Position numbers and translations under genes: made by a program
Notes under the pieces: model-generated
Told to the model about the DNA's origin: nothing
Databases searched by the model: none
The model's input: the letters and a program-made list of their open reading frames with translations, nothing else
DNA from: Gallionellaceae bacterium
GTDB taxonomy: Bacteria > Pseudomonadota > Gammaproteobacteria > Burkholderiales > Gallionellaceae
Length of the DNA stretch: 64,000 nt
Direction of reading: 5' to 3'
NCBI GenBank assembly: GCA_027448945.1
Contig: DAIDMQ010000016.1
Location: forward strand, 1-64,000
Shown: one piece after another, positions 17,209 through 24,376 of the stretch
Layout: each line of letters starts with the position of its first letter
Numbering within the stretch: position 1 is the first letter of the stretch

Positions 17209-17329
17209 TTTGTTACCTAACGTGTAATTATTGTGTGTGCATTAAACTACACCACCAATAATATGTAGACTACCTAGTGTAAATTTAGTAGCCTTCGCTA
17301 TTGGTATACATGTTTGCGTTGTAAAAACT

Positions 17330-18334
17330 ATGGGAAAGCAATCACCTAAGCTGGCAGAAAATAATGAGAGCGTTATTTCTCTTCTGAAATACATACAAAA
17401 ACAATCTAACAAAACTCAAATTGAAATTGAGAAGCAATTTGTCGATAAATTAGGTGCCCCAGGAAAGCAATGGTCTAGATGGGTCAATGGACATAGACTG
17501 CCAAGATTAGAGGTTGTTAAAAAGATGTTTTCTTTTGCGGTAGATAAACTGATTTCTGGGGCATGGACTGAAAATGGTGAGGAGGTTAATTGGTCTAATT
17601 TGTATCAAATTACCGTCATTGAACCTAAGGTGTTATTTTTGTTAAATCACAGAGTGGGGTTAGCTATTGCGTACCGTTCTTTAAATGCCCCCACCATTAT
17701 CACAGACCAAAAAATCCGAGGTATAGAGGCGGGTTACTACATTCCATCATTAGATGAAATTGAAAAGTTATTTTTTACTGATGCAATTAATCACGAAGTC
17801 GCATTGAGTCGCGTTGATAGGCTTGTGACCTGTAAGAACACGGAGGAATTAAGCTCCGTTGGAATGCTACTTAAAGATATAGAGAGTTGTTTTGGTATAA
17901 GCGATCACGACAAAATTGAAAGCTCAAAATTTTTTAGGCGTTGGAATATTGTAGCTGATGAAAGTTATGATTGGGCCGAACAATTACTTCTTAAAATGCA
18001 AGATGATGTGGGTGTACTTGAAAAAATTTCTAAACGTCTTATTTCAGTAGGTGGTGGTCTCTCAGACGATCTATTTTTTGAAGAAGCCAAAATTGGCAAC
18101 ACAATCCTCCAAAGTGCAAATGATCTACAGAAAAGGATAAATCAAATATCGACTATGAGTCCTGCCGAAAGGATTATTTGGAAAAATGAATTGTATTATT
18201 TCAATGTTAAAGCCCAAGGGTTAGACGGATACACAAAATCCAAATATATGTGTGTTTGCGAAACATTGGAAATTGATTATGGCGGCAGGAATGTTCGAGA
18301 GCTTCATCTAAATAAGTTTCTCCCAATTATTTAG
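17330..18334 (+). CDS. hypothetical AT-rich island protein, 334 aa
   Basis: I do not recognise this protein. The N-terminus (about 15-65) has a DNA-binding look: ISLLKYIQKQSNKTQIEIEKQFVDKLGAPGKQWSRWVNG resembles the part of an XRE-like HTH that reads out DNA. The remainder is mixed helical, with KFFRRWNIVADESYDWAEQLLLKMQDDVG in the middle. Base composition is visibly more AT-rich than the flanking core genes, which suggests acquisition. It has no partner on its strand and its 3' end overlaps the decayed integrase tail on the other strand by a few bases. It could be a regulator or defence cargo. Confidence 0.6.
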   Translation: MGKQSPKLAENNESVISLLKYIQKQSNKTQIEIEKQFVDKLGAPGKQWSRWVNGHRLPRLEVVKKMFSFAVDKLISGAWTENGEEVNWSNLYQITVIEPKVLFLLNHRVGLAIAYRSLNAPTIITDQKIRGIEAGYYIPSLDEIEKLFFTDAINHEVALSRVDRLVTCKNTEELSSVGMLLKDIESCFGISDHDKIESSKFFRRWNIVADESYDWAEQLLLKMQDDVGVLEKISKRLISVGGGLSDDLFFEEAKIGNTILQSANDLQKRINQISTMSPAERIIWKNELYYFNVKAQGLDGYTKSKYMCVCETLEIDYGGRNVRELHLNKFLPII

Positions 18335-18470
18335 ATTTGAGAGCAGGCTGGTCTAAATCATTAAGCAAATCTTCTTCACGCAGGTTGCGTGTAAACCCTG
18401 AGCATCTGCATGCTCTGGTGCCCAGAAAACAGCCAATACCTTTTAATCGCGCGATATTTATAGCCATAGT
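18331..18470 (-). pseudogene. tyrosine integrase, decayed C-terminal fragment
   Basis: Read on the minus strand, one frame gives FSGHQSMQMLRVYT, the C-terminal box of tyrosine recombinases (GHxSxxMxxxYTH, with the nucleophilic tyrosine). A one-base shift then gives NLREEDLLNDL, which matches the usual continuation of such integrases (YTHLRxEDL). An extra base near the YT codons explains the frameshift. The rest of the gene is missing. The location directly beside tRNA-Arg is where an island integrase is expected. No ORF in the track reports it because it is broken. Confidence 0.65.
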
Positions 18471-18584
18471 TTCTTGCTATCCCATCAGAGCTGAAATTTG
18501 AAGTTAGAGCATTTTAATGATGAAAATTTGGGTCCTAGCAATTTTCTGGTTTACCCCTGAGTTTACCCCCGAGCGAAATTTTGA

Positions 18585-18619
18585 AATAAAAAAGGAGCTA
18601 GCCGTTAAGCTAACTCCTT
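18585..18619 (-). terminator. intrinsic terminator of the tRNA-Ser/tRNA-Arg transcript
   Basis: Minus strand AAGGAGTTAGC (18619-18609) pairs with GCTAGCTCCTT (18602-18592), one mismatch, across a 6-nt loop and runs into TTTTTATTT. It lies 8 nt past the CCA end of tRNA-Arg. Confidence 0.85.
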
Positions 18620-18627
18620 GTTTATAT

Positions 18628-18704
18628 TGGTGCGCCCGAAGAGATTCGAACTCCTGACCCCTTGGTTCGTAGCCAAGTACTCTATCCAGCTGAGCTACGG
18701 GCGC
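18628..18704 (-). tRNA. tRNA-Arg(ACG)
   Basis: The minus strand folds as a 77-nt tRNA with encoded CCA: acceptor GCGCCCG/CGGGCGC, D arm GCTC-AGCTGGATA-GAGT, anticodon loop CTACGAA (anticodon ACG) closed by TTGG/CCAA, and T loop TTCGAAT. The A34 of ACG is normally edited to inosine. The 3' end faces the accessory island, and an integrase relic lies about 160 nt away, so this gene is the likely attachment site. Confidence 0.95.
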
Positions 18705-18720
18705 GTGTAAATTGTTGCCT

Positions 18721-18814
18721 TGGCGGAGAAGGAGGGATTCGAACCCTCGATCCAGGTTTATGCCCGGATGCTCCCTTAGCAGGGGAGTGCCTTCGACCAC
18801 TCGGCCACCTCTCC
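18721..18814 (-). tRNA. tRNA-Ser(GCT)
   Basis: The minus strand gives a 94-nt class II tRNA with encoded CCA: acceptor GGAGAGG/CTTCTCC (one G-U pair), D arm GCCGAGTGGTCGAAGGC, anticodon loop CTGCTAA (anticodon GCT) in CTCCC/GGGAG, a long variable arm typical of serine tRNAs, and T loop TTCGAAT. It is transcribed ahead of tRNA-Arg. Confidence 0.95.
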
Positions 18815-18825
18815 GAAGGCCGCGC

Positions 18826-18854
18826 ATATTAATGGATACCTGGTTCTAGGTCAA
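18826..18854 (-). promoter_or_regulatory. strong sigma70-like promoter of the tRNA operon
   Basis: On the minus strand TTGACC (18854-18849) and TAATAT (18831-18826) are separated by exactly 17 nt. Transcription would start a few bases before tRNA-Ser. Confidence 0.8.
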
Positions 18855-18977
18855 CAAAAGAGTGAGGAATATTTTACATACTGGCTAAGGAAACGCTAAA
18901 CAAGTCCCGAAACTGCTTCAGTCCCTCTTAATATCAGGCGCTATGAGTATTCAAGAATACGTATATGAGCGATTTGT

Positions 18978-19331
18978 TCAGCTTTTCTTCTTGACCACGA
19001 ATGGATGGGCGTGTCTGCTCAGAATGAAGTCGGCAATCAGCTTGAACCAAATGGTGAGCCCGGCCATGGCGCTCCAAGTACTGTAATCGAAAGTCGCTGA
19101 GACTACACCGTAGATCGTTACAAGCAATGTCACGGCAGCCAGTAGATTGATGGCCAATGTGTAAGGTGCATATCGTTCTGCATTTTCAGGAGGCTGCCCG
19201 CGTTTGAGGGCGACTTCAGAATAGTCACGTTTGATCGCGATGCGCCAAGAACGTCTGAGCCAGTAAAAGGAGATCGGAAATAGTGCGATGAATAGTATCC
19301 ATGTCATCGCGATGCTGATATCAAAAACCAT
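18978..19331 (-). CDS. small hypothetical membrane protein
   Basis: The 117-aa protein has three or four hydrophobic segments: 5-25, 57-80 and 88-105. A cytoplasmic loop rich in charged residues (RSWRIAIKRDYSEVALKRGQPPENAERY) separates them. The family is unknown. ATG 19331 is preceded by GGAG at 6 nt. It starts only 11 nt beyond the T-tract of the symporter terminator on the same strand, so it would be expressed by read-through or from a promoter hidden in that region. Function may relate to the transporter but this is inferred only from position. Confidence 0.65.
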   Translation of the reverse strand: MVFDISIAMTWILFIALFPISFYWLRRSWRIAIKRDYSEVALKRGQPPENAERYAPYTLAINLLAAVTLLVTIYGVVSATFDYSTWSAMAGLTIWFKLIADFILSRHAHPFVVKKKS

Positions 19332-19342
19332 GTGCTCTCCAA

Positions 19343-19370
19343 GAAAAAACCCCGCCGGGTTAGGGCGGGG
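19343..19370 (-). terminator. intrinsic terminator after the symporter gene
   Basis: Minus strand CCCCGCC (19370-19364), 7-nt loop, GGCGGGG (19356-19350), then TTTTTTCTTGG. It lies 27 nt past the symporter stop, just before the RBS of the 117-aa membrane protein gene. Confidence 0.9.
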
Positions 19371-19397
19371 TCAATGTTACAGATAAATCAAACTATT

Positions 19398-21206
19398 TTA
19401 GTGTGCACCGTCTACAGCTTTAGCGCCGCGTGGGGTACGTACACTTTCAACCAAGTGCTGGATGTGCTCCGGTGGTTCTGGAGTGAACTTGTCTACCAAG
19501 AAAGCAACCGCGAAGTTGACCAACGCACCCACTGCACCAAATGCTTCCGGCGTGATGCCGAAGAAGCTGTTAGGGCCGCCTATCATGTTCACGAAGTCAG
19601 TACCTTTGATGAAGAAGATACCCTTGTGTGCGAACACGTAGAACAGTGTGATACTCAGGCCTGCCAACATACCGGCGATAGCACCTTCTTTGTTCATCTT
19701 CTTGCTGAAGATACCCATCATGATTGCCGGGAACAAGGAGCTCGCCGCAATACCGAAGGCCAGCGCAACCGTACCCGCCGCGAAGCCGGGAGGATTCAGA
19801 CCCAGATAGCCCGCAACGACGATGGAGCATGCCATGGCGATCTTGCCTGCCACGAGCTCGTTCTTTTCGCTGATATTCGGATTGAAAACACCTTTGATCA
19901 AGTCGTGCGAGATGGCGGATGAGATTGCCAGCAACAGACCTGCGGCCGTCGACAACGCAGCGGCCAAACCACCCGCGGCAACCAAAGCGATCACCCAGTT
20001 GGGCAGCAATGCGATCTCGGGGTTAGCCAACACGATGATATCTGGATTGACAGTCAGTTCGTTACCCTTCCATCCTGCAGCTTCAGCCTTGGCTATAACG
20101 GCTGTGTTCTTGGTACTGTCGTTGTAGTACTGGATACGTCCGTCGCCGTTCTTGTCTTCGAATTTCAACAAGCCAGTCTTTTCCCAACGTGCCATCCAGT
20201 CTGGACGCTCTTCGTATTTGATCTGTGAGTCGTGTGCATATGGGTCCGCGTTCTGCATCACGACGCCGGGTGTCATCGTGCGCAACAAATTCATTTTGGC
20301 CATTGCACCTACTGCTGGTGCAGTCGTGTACAAGATCGCGATGAAAACCAAAGCCCAGCCAGCAGAAGAGCGGGCAGCTGCAACAGTGGGAACGGTGAAG
20401 AAGCGCATGATGACGTGAGGCAGACCCGCTGTACCGATCATCAGGGACAAGGTGTACACGAACATGTTCAGTGTACTACCCGCCGTTGAGGTGGTGTACT
20501 GACCAAAACCCAAGTCGACCACAATAGTGTCCAGCTTTTGCAGCAGGGAGATATCGGAGCCAGCCAGGTTCGAACCCAAGCCCAATTGGGGGATAGGATT
20601 ACCAGTCAGTTGCAAGGAGATAAAAATTGCAGGAACTGTGTAAGCGAAGATCAGAACCCAGTATTGAGCTACTTGTGTGTAGGTGATGCCCTTCATGCCG
20701 CCCATAACAGCGTATACAAAAACGATACCCATACCGACATACACGCCAGTCTCACTTGAAACGCCCAAGAAGCGTGAGAATGCCACACCCACCCCGGTCA
20801 TTTGGCCAATCACATACGTCAGCGAGGCTGTCAGCAAGCACAGCACAGCTACGGTAGAAGCAGACTTGGAGTAGTAGCGGTCGCCAATGAATTGGGGAAC
20901 GGTGAACTTACCGAACTTACGCAGATATGGTGCCAGCAACAAAGCCAGCAACACATAGCCACCTGTCCAGCCCATCAGGAACAGACCGCCACCGTAACCC
21001 ATGTTGGAAATTAGGCCCGCCATGGAGATGAAAGATGCGGCCGACATCCAGTCCGCCGCTGTCGCCATACCGTTTACACGCGGGCCTACGCCACCACCTG
21101 CGACGTAGAACTCACTGGTGCTGCCTGCGCGGGCCCAGAAAGCGATACCAAGGTAAAGCGCAAAACTCAGCCCTACGACCAGGTAAATTGTTGATTGCAG
21201 TTCCAT
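19398..21206 (-). CDS. sodium:solute symporter (SSS family, ActP/VC_2705-like)
   Basis: The 602-aa protein is an inner-membrane SSS-family symporter with about 13 hydrophobic segments. Typical family residues are ATAADWMSAASFISMAG (TM2) and TVPQFIGDRYYSKSAS. It resembles the VC_2705/ActP-like subfamily that pairs with a DUF4212 small subunit, encoded 9 nt upstream. A hydrophilic insert near 325-385 includes a DKNGDGRIQYYND segment that looks like an EF-hand-type calcium loop. Substrates of relatives are acetate or other short organic acids; the substrate here is unknown. It closes the operon and is followed by a strong terminator. Confidence 0.9.
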   Translation of the reverse strand: MELQSTIYLVVGLSFALYLGIAFWARAGSTSEFYVAGGGVGPRVNGMATAADWMSAASFISMAGLISNMGYGGGLFLMGWTGGYVLLALLLAPYLRKFGKFTVPQFIGDRYYSKSASTVAVLCLLTASLTYVIGQMTGVGVAFSRFLGVSSETGVYVGMGIVFVYAVMGGMKGITYTQVAQYWVLIFAYTVPAIFISLQLTGNPIPQLGLGSNLAGSDISLLQKLDTIVVDLGFGQYTTSTAGSTLNMFVYTLSLMIGTAGLPHVIMRFFTVPTVAAARSSAGWALVFIAILYTTAPAVGAMAKMNLLRTMTPGVVMQNADPYAHDSQIKYEERPDWMARWEKTGLLKFEDKNGDGRIQYYNDSTKNTAVIAKAEAAGWKGNELTVNPDIIVLANPEIALLPNWVIALVAAGGLAAALSTAAGLLLAISSAISHDLIKGVFNPNISEKNELVAGKIAMACSIVVAGYLGLNPPGFAAGTVALAFGIAASSLFPAIMMGIFSKKMNKEGAIAGMLAGLSITLFYVFAHKGIFFIKGTDFVNMIGGPNSFFGITPEAFGAVGALVNFAVAFLVDKFTPEPPEHIQHLVESVRTPRGAKAVDGAH

Positions 21207-21215
21207 GTTATCCCC

Positions 21216-21470
21216 TTAGTCTTCGTGTACGTCGAATTTACGATCAATCTCACCCATCTTTTTGGCATAAACAAAAATCAAAGCCACGAAGACATAGATA
21301 GATCCCTGTTGGGCAAACCAAAAGCCCAGTGGATAACCGCCCAGATGTATGTTGTTGAGTATGTCGGCAAACAAAATGCCTGCGCCGAATGACACTAAGA
21401 ACCAAATTGCCAGGATCTTGGTCAGCAAACCCAACGTGGCCTTCCAATAGGCCTCGCCGCTTTTGTCCAT
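21216..21470 (-). CDS. DUF4212 symporter small subunit
   Basis: The 84-aa protein has two transmembrane segments, ILAIWFLVSFGAGILFADIL and WFAQQGSIYVFVALIFVYAKKM. The YWKATLGLLTKILAIW and GGYPLGFWFAQQGSIY blocks mark it as DUF4212 (sodium:solute symporter, small subunit). It lies 9 nt before the symporter gene and is probably required with it for transport. It follows the exonuclease gene after 146 nt, a gap likely to hold the transporter promoter. Confidence 0.9.
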   Translation of the reverse strand: MDKSGEAYWKATLGLLTKILAIWFLVSFGAGILFADILNNIHLGGYPLGFWFAQQGSIYVFVALIFVYAKKMGEIDRKFDVHED

Positions 21471-21616
21471 TGTTATTCCCCTTTATTATTGACGTAATAT
21501 TTTCGAAATGTCGGTGTCTCGAAGTGATGAAATGAGACGCGAGGATTGTATATCAGCCGGATTGAAATAATCGACTATAAATCGCCTATATCCTGATAGT
21601 TGGCATGGATATGAGC

Positions 21617-22303
21617 CTAAATCTCGTTTTTTGAATGCCGCAACTCACGTTCCAAATCGCGTAATGCATGGTAATTCAATCTGCTAGCGTTGTTACATTG
21701 CGCCACGAGTAGTAGTTGAGCAGTTGCTAATGCATCTGCGAGTGCATTGTGGCGACTGTCATTGATGATGTTGAAATGACGAGTCCAGTCATCAAGGACG
21801 CGGTGGGTATACATCAGGGTGGGGAATCGTGCCGGCATGACATAGGCCAAATCCAACCAAGTGTGCTTGAAATTAAAGCCCAGATAAGCCTTCATCGCCT
21901 TGCGTATCATGGTCTCATCGAAGGTGACATGAAAGGCAACCAGCGGGTCTTTGCCGATGAACTCAAGAAAATCTAGCAATGCATCTGCCGGCAGAACGCC
22001 CTCGCGTTGAGCGGAGCCTGAGATGCCATGGATGAGAATGTTGTCATGGTTGCTGCTGGTGGACTGTTGCAATACGACGGAGTAACTGTCGCTTAGCACG
22101 ATGCGTTGGTCCACTACGGCAACCGCTCCGATGGAGAGCAAAGTGTCCGTGATCAGGTTGAGTCCCGTGGTTTCCACATCAAGCACCACACAGCGCAGCG
22201 CGTCACGCAATACAGGGAGTGCTTGCCAAGCTGCCAGACGCTCAGTTTGCTTTGCTGTCAGTTGTGCCCTGGGTGCCAGCCAGCGTTGCAAGATGCTTTT
22301 CAA
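21617..22303 (-). CDS. DEDDh 3'-5' exonuclease, DNA polymerase III epsilon-like
   Basis: The 228-aa protein has the exonuclease motif I VLDVETTGLN (D41-x-E43 region) and the C-terminal HNALADALAT with the general-base histidine and metal aspartate, so the DEDDh active site is complete. It lacks the polymerase-binding tail of DnaQ. Its start overlaps the stop of the CBS/DUF294 gene by 4 bp. In many bacteria this pair accompanies DUF4212 symporters; the functional reason is not established. Confidence 0.85.
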   Translation of the reverse strand: MKSILQRWLAPRAQLTAKQTERLAAWQALPVLRDALRCVVLDVETTGLNLITDTLLSIGAVAVVDQRIVLSDSYSVVLQQSTSSNHDNILIHGISGSAQREGVLPADALLDFLEFIGKDPLVAFHVTFDETMIRKAMKAYLGFNFKHTWLDLAYVMPARFPTLMYTHRVLDDWTRHFNIINDSRHNALADALATAQLLLVAQCNNASRLNYHALRDLERELRHSKNEI

Positions 22304-24192
22304 AGTTGGTAGTCCAGTGCCAGCTTGGCTTGGGCCTTGCGCGCCTGACGGAAGGCTTCTTTGAGGATACGCCGGTCGAGTTCGTTAAGCTGCTCGGGGT
22401 CAAGTAGATTGTCGAGTTCTTGAACCGTTGTATTGGTATTTTTACTGACTTCATAGTGGTGGCGCAGGCGCAACATCTGAATGAACAGAAAGGCGTTGAT
22501 CCAGCCTTCGATTTCGGCTGCCGGGATGTGGGCGACCACGGCACTCTGGCGCAATCTTTGTACGGTGCTGGTGGATGTCACGCCGGTAGCGAGACTCATG
22601 ATGCGCGCCGCATCGACAAAGGGTGTCAGGCCGTTGAATTTGAGGTCGATGCGATCCGTTTCATTGAGGACGAAATCGCGCACCAGGCCTAACGGCGGAC
22701 GATTGCGTATGGCATTTGCGGCCATTTGGTGCAAAAAACGCTGGTTGCCGCGCGTCAACTGCGCCAACCAGTTGCGCAGTTGCTCGGCGAGTTTGGTTTG
22801 TCCAGCCAGCGCACGAAAATCGAAAAAAATGGAGGAATGCAACAGACTTTCTGGTGAGCCCCTGTCCACCCATTTGCTGAAGACCGCACGCCATTCGTCC
22901 ATGGACAGACACCACTGCGGATTGGACGCCATGATGTTGCCCTTGCATAAGGAAAAACCGCAACGCGCCATCGCGTGATTGATACGCAGGGCGACGGGAA
23001 GGAGCTTGCCGCGTACCTCATCGACAGTCATGCCCTCTGGTACGGTGAAGATCAGGGCATTATCCTGGTCGGTGTTCAAAGTCTGTTCCAAGCGACCGCC
23101 AGAACCCATTACCAGCCAGCACAGTCCCTCATATATTGGTGTGTCGCACAGGCCTGCTGCATTGCACTCGAGTTCAATCAGTCGAGCTGAGAGCAAATCG
23201 TTGAGCGTGGAGATGAATAAGGTTAGCTGTTCGGGAGCAACGCCCTGAGCCATCATGTTGTGTGTCAAGGTGCGTATGTCTTTACTTAAGCCGACAAGTA
23301 CATCGATGTTCTCGGCTTTGCGTAATGCGCCACTGATCTGGCGCAAGCCGACGCGTTGCAGAGAGAATAAATCGCGTTCCGACAAGATGCCCAATAGCAC
23401 GCCGCCATTGTCGCAGACCAGTACGTGACGGAAACCCTTGCGCGCCATCACCATGGCTGCCTCATAAGCGAGCGCATCGGGGGGCAGTGTTGTGGGAGAG
23501 TGGCTCATCACCGCAGAGATGGGTTGGTCGGTTGCGATGCAGGGTAGGACGACGCGACCAAGCAGATCATTCAGGGTGAAGATGCCTAAAGGTTTGTTGC
23601 TGGTATCGACGACTATCATGGAGCCGACTTGCGCATCACGCATGGTCGTCAGTGCGATTTGTATGCTGGTGTCTGGCGGACAAGTGACAGGGGTGCGGCG
23701 TATCACATCCGCCAAGGTGGTCGACATTGATTGTTGTTCGCTGGCCGCCTGCGAGAATTTTGCTTGCATGGCCTGATTGGACTGATCGAACAAAGCCGCA
23801 ATACGACGGGTGCAGAAATCCTTGAATACCATCGATAGCCCAAGCAGCGAATGGAAATCTGCCACGTCGAGTTCGAAGCAGAAAACGTCGGTAGTCGCCC
23901 TGTAAGTCGCGGATACGGCACGTGCGGCGAGCAGGGCTCCAACGGGGAAGCTTTCACCCTCGTGCAATTCCATCACGGCATCTTCGCTGTGACGCTCGCC
24001 CTGCACCATGCCCTGTTTGATAATCAGGAATCTCGTGGATTTACCCTGCGCAGGTTCGAGTATCACTGTGCCTTTAGGATAGTAGGCCAAACGTAGTCGC
24101 TCTAGCAGCCAGATTTGATGGCCGGTCTCCATCCTGTCATAAGGTGCATGTGCGGTGAGAAAAGAAAGCTGTGAGATGTGAATCGCGCTCAA
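22300..24192 (-). CDS. cNMP-binding, CBS and DUF294 nucleotidyltransferase-like protein
   Basis: The 630-aa cytoplasmic protein combines a cyclic-nucleotide-binding fold (about 20-130, with ILEPAQGKSTRFLIIKQG), a pair of CBS domains (about 160-285, with DTSNKPLGIFTLNDLLGRV and MVMARKGFRHVLV), a DUF294 nucleotidyltransferase-like domain with GSGGRLEQTLNTDQDNAL near 365, and a DUF294 C-terminal domain. This order matches GlnD-like signal-transduction proteins that sit with acetate/solute symporters. CBS domains probably sense adenylates and the cNMP fold a cyclic nucleotide. It is the first gene of the operon and would regulate the transporter or act through nucleotidyl transfer. Confidence 0.88.
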   Translation of the reverse strand: MSAIHISQLSFLTAHAPYDRMETGHQIWLLERLRLAYYPKGTVILEPAQGKSTRFLIIKQGMVQGERHSEDAVMELHEGESFPVGALLAARAVSATYRATTDVFCFELDVADFHSLLGLSMVFKDFCTRRIAALFDQSNQAMQAKFSQAASEQQSMSTTLADVIRRTPVTCPPDTSIQIALTTMRDAQVGSMIVVDTSNKPLGIFTLNDLLGRVVLPCIATDQPISAVMSHSPTTLPPDALAYEAAMVMARKGFRHVLVCDNGGVLLGILSERDLFSLQRVGLRQISGALRKAENIDVLVGLSKDIRTLTHNMMAQGVAPEQLTLFISTLNDLLSARLIELECNAAGLCDTPIYEGLCWLVMGSGGRLEQTLNTDQDNALIFTVPEGMTVDEVRGKLLPVALRINHAMARCGFSLCKGNIMASNPQWCLSMDEWRAVFSKWVDRGSPESLLHSSIFFDFRALAGQTKLAEQLRNWLAQLTRGNQRFLHQMAANAIRNRPPLGLVRDFVLNETDRIDLKFNGLTPFVDAARIMSLATGVTSTSTVQRLRQSAVVAHIPAAEIEGWINAFLFIQMLRLRHHYEVSKNTNTTVQELDNLLDPEQLNELDRRILKEAFRQARKAQAKLALDYQL

Positions 24193-24376
24193 TGTAAGGC
24201 CTCCGATTGGTATCTTCCTAATATTATAACGATGCGTTCAATCTCGTCGGAATGAAACTTTTGGCTTAAGCCCAAGGCCGGGTTGTTAAGTGTGCAGCTC
24301 GCGCTGACTTGCTTGTTTTAGGCTCATGGTATTGGGTTATACTCCGAACGTTTTGGACAAACTTGTACGGTCTGTC

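Noticed and set aside
18504-18827. ORF of 107 aa on the minus strand
   Set aside because: It reads through tRNA-Ser and tRNA-Arg; the encoded GGRVVEGTPLLREHPG and APVAQLDRVLGYEPRGQEFESLRAH are well-known tRNA mistranslations.
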